A stretch of DNA of 64,000 nt from Pseudomonas marginalis. Its GTDB lineage: Bacteria; Pseudomonadota; Gammaproteobacteria; Pseudomonadales; Pseudomonadaceae. Of this stretch, positions 46,001 through 54,147 are shown in pieces. The stretch's first letter is position 1. The number at the start of each line of letters is the position of its first letter. The notes beneath the pieces are model-generated. The model saw only the letters and a program-made list of their open reading frames with translations. It had not been told where the DNA came from and made no database searches. The DNA lies in NCBI RefSeq assembly GCF_900105325.1, contig NZ_FNSU01000004.1, forward strand, positions 496,001 through 560,000. Reading direction: 5' to 3'. The position numbers and the translations under genes were made by a program.

Positions 46001-46299
46001 CCTGGCAACCGGCCAATTGCCTGCAACCGACCATCCCGGTGCATGCGCCGCTGGTGTTCGACCTGCTGGACACCTGGATGCAGCGCTCCCTGGGCGGCTG
46101 CCAGTACCATGTTGCGCATCCGGGCGGGCGTAACTACGACAGCCTGCCGGTAAACGCCAATGAGGCGGAGAGCCGGCGCATGGCGCGGTTTTTCCGTCTC
46201 GGCCATACACCAGGAAAGCTCACCGTGCCGAGTGTTGTGATCAATGACGAATTGCCGATGACCCTGGATCTGCGGCGTCACCCCAATAAAAATGACTAA
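43009..46299 (+). CDS. Transglutaminase-like protease/DUF2126 fusion protein
   Basis: A 1096-residue two-part protein. The N-terminal bacterial transglutaminase region (about 1-275) keeps the triad: Cys180 in SGSCRDSAWL, His229 in DLHAWCEVY and Asp245 in GLDATSG. The rest (about 300-1090) is a DUF2126-type domain, which in genome-context studies always travels with circularly permuted ATP-grasp and alpha-E proteins. GTG at 43009 is chosen because AGGAGG stands six bases before it and the conserved SIHVALHHVTHYRY begins right there. It is the first gene of a three-gene operon. The chemical reaction is not established. Peptide or protein ligation/cleavage has been proposed for such clusters. 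Confidence 0.9.
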   Translation: MSIHVALHHVTHYRYDRAVELGPQIVRLRPAAHSRTRILSYALKVLPEQHFINWQQDPQGNYLARLVFPEKTDELRIEVDLVAEMAVFNPFDFFLEPYAEKIPFSYAADEQRELAPYLETLPLTPRFAAYLAGIDRTPLPAVDFLVGLNQRLAADIGYLIRMEPGVQTPEFTLENASGSCRDSAWLLVQLLRNLGLAARFVSGYLIQLTADVKALDGPSGTEVDFTDLHAWCEVYLPGAGWIGLDATSGLFAGEGHIPLACSPDPSSAAPISGLVEPCECEFTHEMSVERIWEAPRVTKPYTEEQWLAIQALGRQIDGDLLKDDVRLTMGGEPTFVSIDDPDGAEWNTAALGPDKRRLSAELFQRMRKHYAPKGLVHFGQGKWYPGEQLPRWSLNCYWRRDGVPIWHNSALIADEQQDYGADGVMAGRFLASVAERLKLPARFVFPAFEDNFYYLWREGALPQNVTAQDPRLSDELERERLRKVFSQGLDKVIGQVLPLARTAANDRWQSGRWYLRDNHCRLVPGDSPLGYRLPLASQPWVTAAEYPFVHPTDPNQDQPELPTSAQLQSHGEPAPSDERVPEVDESADWLTRTALCAEAREGRLYLFMPPLERVEDYLELVAAIEATAEELHCPVLLEGYEPPFDMRLSNFRVTPDPGVIEVNVQPSATWDELVERTEFLYEEARQTRLTTEKFMIDGRHTGTGGGNHFVLGGATPKDSPFLRRPDLLRSLISYWHNHPSLSYLFSGLFIGPTSQAPRVDEARNDALYELEIAFAQMPQPGEECPPWLVDRLLRNLLIDVTGNTHRAEFCIDKLYSPDGATGRLGLLELRAFEMPPHARMSLTQQLLLRALVARFWREPYAPPKLARWGTELHDRFLLPHFIEQDFADVIVELNAAGYPLRAEWFAAHLEFRFPKVGDYAVSGIELELRQALEPWHVLGEEGAVGGTVRYVDSSLERLQVKVSGLPPQRYLLTCNGIPVPLQPTGRIGEFVAGVRYRAWQPANCLQPTIPVHAPLVFDLLDTWMQRSLGGCQYHVAHPGGRNYDSLPVNANEAESRRMARFFRLGHTPGKLTVPSVVINDELPMTLDLRRHPNKND

Positions 46300-46309
46300 A
46301 AGCGATCAC

Positions 46310-46341
46310 AATGTGGGAGGGAGCAAGCGCCCTCCCACATT
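46310..46341. repeat. Short intergenic palindrome (GTGGGAGGGAGC variant)
   Basis: AATGTGGGAGGG and its complement around AGCAAGCG, inside the 96-nt gap between the first two genes of the transglutaminase operon. A GC-to-GA variant of the 1643 family. Confidence 0.8.
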
Positions 46342-46395
46342 AGATTGCAGTGAATTTGAATTAAACTGAGCCCCTTTGCCTCTGCCGAGCGTTCC

Positions 46396-48882
46396 ATGCC
46401 CGACTTGCTCGACCAATACCCGCTGACCGCGGGTACTTATCACGAACTGCTGGACGACAGTGGCGCAGTACGCGCCCATTGGCAGCGCTTGCTCGATCAC
46501 CTTCAACGCAGCACACCCGCGCAACTGGCCCAGCGCCAGGCGCTGCTGACAAGGCAGATCCAGGAAAACGGCGTCACCTATAACGTCTACGCCGACCCCA
46601 AGGGCGCCGATCGCCCTTGGGAACTGGACCTGCTGCCCCATGTGCTGGCGGCCGATGAATGGCAGCAGCTGTCAGCCGGTATCGCCCAGCGTGCGCGTCT
46701 GCTCAACGCCGTACTGGCGGACCTCTACGGGTCGCAACGCTTGATCAAGGAAGGCCTGCTGCCGGCCGAACTGGTGTTCGGGCATAACAATTTCCTCTGG
46801 CCGTGCCAGGGCATCCAACCGCCTGACGGTGCGTTTCTGCACCTGTATGCCGTGGACCTGGCGCGTACCCCGGATGGCCGCTGGTGGGTCACCGCCGACC
46901 GTACGCAAGCGCCTTCGGGCGCCGGTTATGCGTTGGAAAACCGCACCATCGTGTCCCGCGCCTTTCCGGACCTGTACCGTGATCTGCAGGTGCAGCACCT
47001 CACCGGTTTCTTCCGCACGCTCCAGGAAACCCTGGCCCGCCAGGCGCCGAGCGATGACCAGCCACCGCTGATCGTGTTGCTCACCCCTGGGCGTTTCAAC
47101 GAAAGCTATTTTGAACATCTGTACCTCGCGCGTCAGCTCGGCTACCCGCTGGTGGAAGGCGGCGACCTCACGGTGCGCGACAGCACGGTGTTCCTGAAAA
47201 CCCTCAGTGGCCTGCGCCGGGTGCACGCGATCATGCGTCGCCTCGACGATGACTTCTGCGACCCGCTGGAGCTGCGCACCGACTCCGCCCTCGGCGTACC
47301 CGGCCTGCTCGACGCCGCGCGCCAGGGCAATGTACTGGTGGCCAATGCCCTGGGCAGCGGCGTGCTGGAGTCCCCCGGTTTGCTCGGCTTTCTGCCCAGG
47401 ATCAACCAGTTCCTGTTCGGCGAAGAATTGCTCTTGCCCTCCATCGCCACTTGGTGGTGCGGTGAGGCGCCGGTGCTCGCCGAGGCCTTGGAGAAACTGC
47501 CGGAACTGCTGATCAAACCGGCGTTTCCGTCGCAAAGTTTTGCCCCGGTATTCGGTCGCGACTTGAATGACGAGCAACGCCAGGCCTTGGCCGAACGCAT
47601 GCGCGCGCGGCCTTACGCCTACGTCGCCCAGGAGCTGGCACAACTGTCCCAGGCACCGGTGTGGCACACCGTGGAGGATCACCTGCAACACCGCGCCATC
47701 GGCATGCGCGTGTATGCCGTGGCCAGCGCGGAGGGCTACCGCGTACTGCCCGGCGGCCTGACCCGTGTGGCGGCGGACGCCGATGCCGAAGTGGTGTCGA
47801 TGCAACGCGGCGGCGCCAGCAAGGACACCTGGGTGCTGGGCGAACGCGCCAGCAGTGGCGAGCATTGGCGCGCCCAGCGCGCGATTGGTGCACACGACCT
47901 GGTGCGCCGCGACCCTTATCTGCCGTCCCGCGTGGTGGAAAACCTGTTCTGGTTCGGCCGTTACTGCGAGCGCTGCGACGACAGCGCACGCTGGCTGCGC
48001 ATCGTGCTGGCGCGCTATGTCGACGGCGACGACCCCTTGGCCTTGCAGGCGGCGGTCGAGTTGGGTGAAAACCTGCGCCTGCTGCCGGAGGAGGGCGAGC
48101 TGCCCGAGCGTTTGCAGGCGGCCTTGCTCGGCGATGATTGGCCGTCGAGCCTGCGCGCCAACCTGCAACGCTTGCAGTGGGCGGCGTCCCAGGTGCGCGG
48201 CAAGTTGTCCCGTGAGAACTGGCAGGCCCTGGTGGAGTTGCAGCGCGAAGCCCTGGAGCTGGAGAGCGAAAGCCCGGATTTTGGTGAGTTGCTGGACTTT
48301 CTCAACCGCCTGGTAATGTCCCTGGCGGCGCTGTCCGGGTTTGCCCTCGACGACATGACCCGCGACGAAGGCTGGCGCTTCCTGATGATGGGCCGGCGCA
48401 TCGAGCGCCTGCAATTTCTCAGCAGCAGCCTGGCGGCATTCCTGCGCGGTGTGGCGGTGTTCGATCAAGCGGGCCTGGAGTGGTTGCTGGAACTCGGCAA
48501 CAGCAGCATCACCTACCGCTCGCGCTACCTGGCGGTGCCGCAGCTGATTCCGGTCCTGGATTTGTTGTTGCTGGATGAACAGAACCCCCACGCGGTGCTG
48601 TTCCAGCTGAAACTGGTGAGCCGTACCCTGCGCCGTCTTAATGATGATTTCGGTGTGCCACGGGAGACCGGGTTGGCGCCGTTGGTGGAGCGCCTGGCGC
48701 GTTTCGACCTGGCGTGCCTGGAGAACCCGTTGTTTGGCGAATCCAGCGTGCGTGCCGCACTGGAAGGCCTGGCCGACCTGCTGCAGGCGGTCGCCGATGA
48801 GAGTGGGCAAGTGTCGGATCGTCTGGCTTTGCGCCACTTTGCCCATGTGGATGATGTCAGTCAGCAAACGGTGTCGGTGTGA
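46396..48882 (+). CDS. Circularly permuted ATP-grasp/alpha-E domain fusion protein
   Basis: An 828-residue protein joining two domains that are separate genes in many bacteria. Residues about 1-480 form a circularly permuted ATP-grasp domain (DUF404/DUF407 type: GSQRLIKEGLLPAELVFGHN, LYAVDLARTPDGRWWVTADR, the RTQAPSGAGYALENR loop, and LLTPGRFNESYFEH). Residues about 510-820 form an all-helical alpha-E domain (DUF403: LPSRVVENLFWFGRYCERCD near 515). The stop shares one base with the start of the second transglutaminase gene. The ATP-grasp suggests ATP-dependent ligation of a carboxylate to an amine. The substrate is unknown. Confidence 0.9.
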   Translation: MPDLLDQYPLTAGTYHELLDDSGAVRAHWQRLLDHLQRSTPAQLAQRQALLTRQIQENGVTYNVYADPKGADRPWELDLLPHVLAADEWQQLSAGIAQRARLLNAVLADLYGSQRLIKEGLLPAELVFGHNNFLWPCQGIQPPDGAFLHLYAVDLARTPDGRWWVTADRTQAPSGAGYALENRTIVSRAFPDLYRDLQVQHLTGFFRTLQETLARQAPSDDQPPLIVLLTPGRFNESYFEHLYLARQLGYPLVEGGDLTVRDSTVFLKTLSGLRRVHAIMRRLDDDFCDPLELRTDSALGVPGLLDAARQGNVLVANALGSGVLESPGLLGFLPRINQFLFGEELLLPSIATWWCGEAPVLAEALEKLPELLIKPAFPSQSFAPVFGRDLNDEQRQALAERMRARPYAYVAQELAQLSQAPVWHTVEDHLQHRAIGMRVYAVASAEGYRVLPGGLTRVAADADAEVVSMQRGGASKDTWVLGERASSGEHWRAQRAIGAHDLVRRDPYLPSRVVENLFWFGRYCERCDDSARWLRIVLARYVDGDDPLALQAAVELGENLRLLPEEGELPERLQAALLGDDWPSSLRANLQRLQWAASQVRGKLSRENWQALVELQREALELESESPDFGELLDFLNRLVMSLAALSGFALDDMTRDEGWRFLMMGRRIERLQFLSSSLAAFLRGVAVFDQAGLEWLLELGNSSITYRSRYLAVPQLIPVLDLLLLDEQNPHAVLFQLKLVSRTLRRLNDDFGVPRETGLAPLVERLARFDLACLENPLFGESSVRAALEGLADLLQAVADESGQVSDRLALRHFAHVDDVSQQTVSV

Positions 48883-49772
48883 TGAGTGCGCGCTACCAGA
48901 TTTTCCACGATACCCATTACCACTACGACAGCCCGGTGTCCCTGGCCCAGCAGCTCGCGCATTTATGGCCGAGGCCGTGCGCCTGGCAGCGTTGCAGCGA
49001 CCAGCAACTGGATATCAGCCCGCAGCCGTCGTCACGCCGGGATGAGCTGGACGTGTTCGGCAACCCGATCACCCGCCTGGCGTTCGAGCGGCCCCATGAT
49101 GAATTACTGGTGAACGCTGGGCTGACTGTGGAAGTGCTGGCGCGGCCGGTGCTGGATTTCCAGCACTCGCCCGCCTGGGACCAGACCCGCGACAGCCTGA
49201 CCTACAGCAGCCAGCCACTGTCGCCCGAGTTGATCGAAGCCTGCCGTTATCGCTTCGAATCGCCCTACGTACACCTGAAGAAGACCTTCGTCGAGTTCTC
49301 CGAGAGCTGCTTCCCTCCTGGTGCGCCCTTGCTATTGGGGGTGCAGGCCTTGATGGAAAAGATCTTCAGCGAATTCACCTTCGATGCCGAAGCTACCCAG
49401 GTCGCCACGCCGCTGGTGGAGGTGCTGGAGCGCCGACGCGGCGTGTGCCAGGACTTCGCCCACCTGATGCTCGCCTGCCTGCGCTCGCGCGGCCTGGCGG
49501 CGCGTTACATCAGCGGCTACCTGCTCACCCAGCCACCGCCCGGCCAGCCACGGCTGATCGGCGCCGATGCCTCCCACGCGTGGGTCTCGGTGTATTGCCC
49601 GGTATCGGGCTGGGTGGATTTCGATCCGACGAACAATGTGCAGCCGGCGCTGGAGCACATCACCCTGGCCTGGGGCCGGGATTTCTCCGATGTGTCGCCG
49701 TTGCGTGGGGTGATTCTGGGGGGAGGGAGCCATGACCCGGAGGTGCGGGTGACGGTGATGCCGCTGATGTAG
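48882..49772 (+). CDS. Transglutaminase family protein (putative cysteine peptidase)
   Basis: A 296-residue protein with a bacterial transglutaminase N-terminal region (about 1-90) and the catalytic core: Cys189 in RRGVCQDFAHL, His232 in DASHAWVSVY and Asp248 in WVDFDPTN. Such proteins in ATP-grasp operons are predicted peptidases or amide-transfer enzymes. ATG at 48882 overlaps the preceding stop. It is the last gene of the operon, followed immediately by a long inverted repeat that begins at its stop codon. Confidence 0.9.
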   Translation: MSARYQIFHDTHYHYDSPVSLAQQLAHLWPRPCAWQRCSDQQLDISPQPSSRRDELDVFGNPITRLAFERPHDELLVNAGLTVEVLARPVLDFQHSPAWDQTRDSLTYSSQPLSPELIEACRYRFESPYVHLKKTFVEFSESCFPPGAPLLLGVQALMEKIFSEFTFDAEATQVATPLVEVLERRRGVCQDFAHLMLACLRSRGLAARYISGYLLTQPPPGQPRLIGADASHAWVSVYCPVSGWVDFDPTNNVQPALEHITLAWGRDFSDVSPLRGVILGGGSHDPEVRVTVMPLM

Positions 49773-49867
49773 GAGCGAGCTTGCTCGCGAAGAACCTGAG
49801 GGCGCCGCGTTGATCTTGGCTTCCCGCGTTATCGTTGACGTTCTTCGCGAGCAAGCTCGCTCCTACA
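49768..49867. repeat. Long inverted repeat, TGTAGGAGCGAGCTTGCTCGCGAAGA family
   Basis: Arms of about 27 nt, each itself palindromic around GAGCAAGCTC, face each other across about 46 nt. The left arm contains the TAG stop of the transglutaminase gene. A second element of the same kind is at 55641. Confidence 0.85.
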
Positions 49868-49875
49868 GTAAATAA

Positions 49876-50058
49876 TTATTCAGCCGGGTCTTTCGGGGTT
49901 TCAGTCTCGTCTGCTGCCACTTCACCTTCCGCGTCCGGGTTCAGTGCGCCCGCTTCTTCATCGACAGCGGCTTTCTTGCGTTGCAGTTTTTCCTCTTTCT
50001 TCTGTTCCTTGGCCAAGTCTCTCTGACGTTTGGCGAAGGAGTAATTAGGTTTGGCCAT
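49876..50058 (-). CDS. Conserved small charged protein
   Basis: A 60-residue protein, MAKPNYSFAKRQRDLAKEQ then a Lys/Glu-rich helix and an acidic tail (ETETPKDPAE). The N-terminal half is strongly basic and helical and the C-terminal half acidic and probably disordered. I recognise this as a small protein widely kept next to azurin genes in Pseudomonas, function unknown. The GGATCG-type sequence before the ATG is a weak ribosome-binding site. Confidence 0.75.
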   Translation of the reverse strand: MAKPNYSFAKRQRDLAKEQKKEEKLQRKKAAVDEEAGALNPDAEGEVAADETETPKDPAE

Positions 50059-50390
50059 GGGCGATCCTCTAGGGTCGAAGGTGAGGGTGGCGGCGCGCAG
50101 CTGCCTTGGGACGACATGGTAGCAGCTTCAAGGGGCGCTTGGCCTTCACTTACCGCAGGCGTACGCGGCCAGGAGGCCATTGAACAGTTGGTTGAGGTGC
50201 ATGGCTCGGGCTCCAGTGGGTGATGCGCCGATCATAGACAGCCTGCGGCACTTTGGCTGGTTGATTGTGTCGATAAGTCTGATAGCCTAAAGTTGTATAC
50301 AATCTGTTGATTCAGGTCATAAGAATTTTTGCCTGCCTCAGGCACCCTTGTCGCATTACGCGTTGTTTAAACCCTGCCTTGGAGATTCAC
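50059..50390. other. 332-bp gene-free interval between the small protein gene and azu
   Basis: Divergent promoter region with no supported reading frame. It holds the palindrome TTGTATACAA at 50293-50302 and a partial Anr/FNR-like site (TTGATTCAGGTCAT, 50307-50320) upstream of azurin. Confidence 0.7.
50293..50302. promoter_or_regulatory. Palindrome TTGTATACAA, possible GntR-type operator
   Basis: A perfect 10-bp palindrome 89 nt upstream of the azurin start. This core is typical of operators for FCD-type GntR regulators, but no such regulator is encoded nearby. Confidence 0.4.
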
Positions 50391-50837
50391 ATGTTTGCCA
50401 AACTCGTTGCTGTTTCCCTGCTGACTCTGGCCAGCGGCCAGTTGCTTGCTGCAGAGTGCAAGGTCACCGTCGACTCCACTGACCAGATGTCCTTCAACAC
50501 CAAGGAAATCACGATCGATAAGAGCTGCAAGACGTTCACTGTCGAGCTGACTCACTCCGGCAGCCTGCCGAAAAACGTCATGGGTCATAACTGGGTGCTG
50601 ACCAGCGCCGCCAACATGCAGCCGGTTGCCACTGATGGCATGGCTGCTGGCATCGACAAGAACTACCTGAAAGAGGGTGACGATCGCATCATCGCCCACA
50701 CCAAGATCATTGGTGCCGGCGAGAAGGATTCGGTGACCTTCGATGTCTCGAAACTGGCGGCCGGTACGGATTACGCGTTCTTCTGCTCGTTCCCGGGCCA
50801 CATCTCGATGATGAAAGGCACTGTGGTCCTGAAGTAA
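50391..50837 (+). CDS. azu: Azurin
   Basis: A periplasmic type I blue copper electron carrier. The 148-residue precursor has a 20-residue signal peptide ending LLA-AECKVT, leaving 128 mature residues as in known azurins. Copper ligands are all present: His46 in MGHNWV, then Cys112, His117 and Met121 in the CSFPGHISMMKG loop. The disulfide cysteines (mature 3 and 26) are also there. ATG at 50391 follows a GGAGA ribosome-binding site. An Anr-like half-site upstream fits the oxygen-responsive control known in P. aeruginosa, but the match is weak. Confidence 0.97.
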   Translation: MFAKLVAVSLLTLASGQLLAAECKVTVDSTDQMSFNTKEITIDKSCKTFTVELTHSGSLPKNVMGHNWVLTSAANMQPVATDGMAAGIDKNYLKEGDDRIIAHTKIIGAGEKDSVTFDVSKLAAGTDYAFFCSFPGHISMMKGTVVLK

Positions 50838-50853
50838 GACCGCGTTATCGTTC

Positions 50854-50873
50854 ATCGGGGGCTTGCCCCCGAT
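50854..50873. repeat. Short palindrome ATCGGGGGCTTGCCCCCGAT
   Basis: The third exact copy of this element, between the convergent azu and nadE. Confidence 0.85.
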
Positions 50874-50911
50874 GACTGCCTGCCAATCAACACACCACTA
50901 TCTGGCTCACC

Positions 50912-51739
50912 TCAAGGCGCAAACGGCATCACCCGCTTGTGCTCGGTCTTGCGGTACGTCTCGCAAATAATCCGGAACGCTTCCTCACGCACCGGCTCAC
51001 CGTGCAGGAACGCATCGATCTCGGCATAGGTCACGCCATGTGACGCTTCATCCGGCTTACCTGGCGACAGGTCTTCAAGGTCGGCCGTCGGCACCTTCTC
51101 CACCAACGACTCCGGCGCACCAAAGAACCGTGCAATCGCGCGTACCTGGTTTTTCACCAGGCCGCTCAACGGCGCCAGGTCGCAGGCGCCATCGCCGAAC
51201 TTGGTGAAAAAGCCCATCACCGCTTCCGCCGCATGGTCGGTACCGATCACCAGGCCGCTGGCCGCGCCGGCGATGGTGTACTGCGCCACCATGCGCATGC
51301 GCGCCTTGGTGTTGCCGAGCACGAAGTCGCGGGACACCGCCGCCTTGCCTTCAAACGCCGCCACTTCATTGGCCAGGGCTTTCACCGCCGGGCCGATGTT
51401 CACGGTGTGGCGCTCGTCCGGGTCGATAAAGTCCACCGAGGCCTGGGCATCGATTTCATCGAACTGGGTTTCGTAGGGCAGGCGCACGGCGATAAAGCGG
51501 TAGGCCTCGTCACCGGTGCGGGAGCGCAGTTCCTGCATCGCGCGTTGGGCCAAGAGGCCGGCAGTCAGGGAGTCGACGCCGCCGCTGATGCCCAGCACCA
51601 GTGTCTTGAGCCCGGAATTGCGCAGGCAGTCCTGGATAAACGCTACGCGCCGGGCAACTTCGGCCTCGAGGGCGGCCTGGTCCTTGAACGGCGCTTGGAC
51701 CTTGAGCTGTTCAGCAATCTCACGCTGTACGGCTTGCAT
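50912..51739 (-). CDS. nadE: NH3-dependent NAD+ synthetase NadE
   Basis: Amidates deamido-NAD to NAD with ATP and ammonia. The 275-residue ammonia-only form has the PP-loop ATP pyrophosphatase motif LGISGGVDSLTAG (about 46-58), GTDHAAEAVMGFFTKFGDGACDLAPL and the substrate lid region. There is no glutaminase domain. Its start lies 3 nt after the pncB stop, so the two salvage genes form an operon. Confidence 0.97.
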   Translation of the reverse strand: MQAVQREIAEQLKVQAPFKDQAALEAEVARRVAFIQDCLRNSGLKTLVLGISGGVDSLTAGLLAQRAMQELRSRTGDEAYRFIAVRLPYETQFDEIDAQASVDFIDPDERHTVNIGPAVKALANEVAAFEGKAAVSRDFVLGNTKARMRMVAQYTIAGAASGLVIGTDHAAEAVMGFFTKFGDGACDLAPLSGLVKNQVRAIARFFGAPESLVEKVPTADLEDLSPGKPDEASHGVTYAEIDAFLHGEPVREEAFRIICETYRKTEHKRVMPFAP

Positions 51740-51742
51740 GAT

Positions 51743-52957
51743 TCACTCCTTGCTAGAGATGGCAGGTACTTTGAAAACATGACGCAAATAGGCGACAAAA
51801 TTCGGGTCGGTGCAGTGGGTCTTGCCCGCTTCATCGGAGATCTTCGCGACGGGCTGGCCATTGCAGGCGGTCATTTTAAGCACGATGCTCATCGGTTCCA
51901 CCCCTGGAATATCGCAGGTCAGGTTGGTGCCGATGCCGAAGCTCACATTAATGCGACCACGCAACGCGCGGAATATCTCCAGGGCCTTGGGCAACGACAG
52001 GCTGTCGGAGAACACCAGGGTCTTGCTCATCGGCTCGATGCCCAGCTTGTGGTAGTGGGCGATGGCTTTTTCGGCCCACTGCACCGGGTCGCCGGAGTCA
52101 TGGCGCAGGCCATCGAACAGCTTGGCGAAGTACAAGTCGAAGTCGCCAAGGAAGGCGTCGGTGGTGATGCAATCGGTCAGGGCGATACCCAGCAGGCCCC
52201 GGTATTCGCGGACCCAACAGTCGAGGGCGGCGATCTGGCTGTCGATCAGGCGCGGGCCGAGTTGCTGGTGGGCCATGATCCATTCATGGGCCATGGTGCC
52301 CAACGGCTTCATATCGAACTCGCGGGCCAGGTGTACGTTGCTGGTGCCGACAAAACGCCCGGGGAAGTCATGCTTGAGCACGCTGACCACTTCTTCCTGC
52401 ACGCGGTACGAGAAGCGTCGGCGCGTGCCGAAGTCGGCCACTTGCAGCTCGGCCAGCTCGTCGCTGCTGGCGTTGGCCGTCAGCCAGTCGAACTTGCGGT
52501 ACAGCTGCTCGCGGGCCTGTTCGAGGATCACCGTCTGGTAGCGGTAGCGGTTACGCACTTCGCTGACGATCGCCAGCATCGGCACTTCAAACAGAATCAC
52601 ATGCAGCCACGGCCCGCGCAGGCGGATAAACAACTCGCCGTTCTCGATGCCGGTCTGCACATAGCGCAGGTTGAAGCGAAACAGCCCGAGAAAACGCAAA
52701 AAATCCGGCTTCATAAAGCTGATGCGTTCCAGGAACCCCAATTGGTCGGGGCTCAAGCTCAGCTCGGCGAGGCGCTCGATCTGGTAGCGGATCTCCGCCA
52801 GGTACGGGCGCAGGTCTTCGCTGTTGCGGCAACGAAACTCCCATTCAACTTCCACGTTGGGGTAGTTGTGCAGCACCGCCTGCATCATGGTCAGCTTGTA
52901 GAAGTCGGTGTCGAGCAAGTTCTGCACGATGCGATCGGCAAACACACTCTCGCTCAT
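51743..52957 (-). CDS. pncB: Nicotinate phosphoribosyltransferase PncB
   Basis: Makes nicotinate mononucleotide from nicotinate in NAD salvage, upstream of nadE in the pathway. The 404 residues carry LLDTDFYKLTMMQAV at the N-terminus, FGTRRRFSYRVQEEVV and TSNVHLAREFDMKPLGTMAHE with the autophosphorylated His (here in the GTMAHEW block), and GIGTNLTCDI. ATG at 52957 (MSESVFADR) follows GAGATTCC. A GTG/TTG 17 codons upstream gives a non-conserved extension. Confidence 0.96.
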   Translation of the reverse strand: MSESVFADRIVQNLLDTDFYKLTMMQAVLHNYPNVEVEWEFRCRNSEDLRPYLAEIRYQIERLAELSLSPDQLGFLERISFMKPDFLRFLGLFRFNLRYVQTGIENGELFIRLRGPWLHVILFEVPMLAIVSEVRNRYRYQTVILEQAREQLYRKFDWLTANASSDELAELQVADFGTRRRFSYRVQEEVVSVLKHDFPGRFVGTSNVHLAREFDMKPLGTMAHEWIMAHQQLGPRLIDSQIAALDCWVREYRGLLGIALTDCITTDAFLGDFDLYFAKLFDGLRHDSGDPVQWAEKAIAHYHKLGIEPMSKTLVFSDSLSLPKALEIFRALRGRINVSFGIGTNLTCDIPGVEPMSIVLKMTACNGQPVAKISDEAGKTHCTDPNFVAYLRHVFKVPAISSKE

Positions 52958-53103
52958 AACGGGAATCTCCAGACAGGTCGGGCGATGGGCGCCGACCTTT
53001 ACGCACAATTAAGGAAGGGGGCTAGTGGCGCATAGACGCGGGTAGGTTTGCCAGTGATTTTTTTTGCCAAGGCCACTTGCCGCCGATGGCGATATTCCAG
53101 GCA

Positions 53104-53994
53104 TTAAACAACCTGCTCCATCATCCACTTCACAAACTCCCGCACCTTGGGCACCTCCGCCGCGTGTTCCGGGAAGGCCAGGTAATAAGCGTCCTGGCTG
53201 GGCATTGCATGCTGCCAGGGGATCACCAGCTTGCCGTCGGCCAGTTCTTCTTCCACCAGAAAGCGCGGCAACAACGCCACGCCGCAACCGACCTGCGCCG
53301 CACGAATGCACATATAAAAGGTGTCGAAACGCGGCCCGTGGTAGCTGTGCTCGGTGTGATACCCCTGATCGGCAAACCAGTCATGCCAGCCCTGGGAGCG
53401 CGAGGCGTTTTGCAGCAGCACCAGGTCGCTCAGTTGCGTGGGATCGGTGAAGGGCTGCGCCGGCAGGCTTTCCGGGGCGCACACCGGTACCAGCTCTTCG
53501 CTGAACAGTTTCAGGCTCTCGGTGCCGGGGCGCGAGCCCTGGCCGAAGTAGAAGGCCATGTCGGCCTTGCCTTGCAGCAGTTCGTCCGGCTCCTGTTCGT
53601 TGCACAGGTCCAGGTGGATCTGCGGGTGGCGCAGGCGCCAGCCCTTGAGGCGCGGCACCAGCCAGCGCGCGCCGAAGGTGTAGGGGGTGGACACGCGCAA
53701 CACTTCGGTCTCGCCGCCATAGGAGCGCAGGTAATGGGTGGACATCTCCACCTGCGTGAGGATCTTGCGCACTTCCACCAGGTACAGGTCGCCTGCCGGA
53801 GTCATCTGCAAGCGGCGACGCACGCGGCGAAACAGCAGGTGCTGGAGCAATTCTTCCAACTGCGCGACCTGTTTGCTCACTGCGCTTTGCGTGAGGTTCA
53901 GCTCCTCGGCGGCGCGGGTGAAGCTCAGGTGGCGGGTGGCGGCCTCGAAACACTGCAGGGCGGTGATCGAGGGCAAATGTCTTTTGTTCAGCAC
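53104..53994 (-). CDS. amaR: LysR-type transcriptional regulator (AmaR)
   Basis: A 296-residue LysR regulator of the GcvA-like branch. The winged helix-turn-helix is at about residues 6-65 (HLSFTRAAEELNLTQSAVSKQ) and the effector-binding domain at about 90-290. It is divergent from amaB across a 153-nt gap, the usual arrangement for a LysR protein controlling the adjacent lysine-catabolic genes. The inducer is expected to be a D-lysine/pipecolate intermediate. Name given by context with the P. aeruginosa and P. putida ama locus. Confidence 0.85.
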   Translation of the reverse strand: MLNKRHLPSITALQCFEAATRHLSFTRAAEELNLTQSAVSKQVAQLEELLQHLLFRRVRRRLQMTPAGDLYLVEVRKILTQVEMSTHYLRSYGGETEVLRVSTPYTFGARWLVPRLKGWRLRHPQIHLDLCNEQEPDELLQGKADMAFYFGQGSRPGTESLKLFSEELVPVCAPESLPAQPFTDPTQLSDLVLLQNASRSQGWHDWFADQGYHTEHSYHGPRFDTFYMCIRAAQVGCGVALLPRFLVEEELADGKLVIPWQHAMPSQDAYYLAFPEHAAEVPKVREFVKWMMEQVV

Positions 53995-54147
53995 GGCATG
54001 CCTCTTTTTATTCTTTGCATGAATAAACGGAATGATATCTCGCCTAATCGTCGTTTGTTGGCAAGTCTTGGGCCAGCTACAAATAAGGCCTGGATCGCCG
54101 TGCGTGCCGCGGTGCGATTTTTTGTTCGAAGATTAAAGGAGTGACCC

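Noticed and set aside
46310..46341. The palindrome in the ATP-grasp operon as an operon terminator
   Set aside because: It lacks a T-run and is a common dispersed repeat. The genes on both sides belong together by function.
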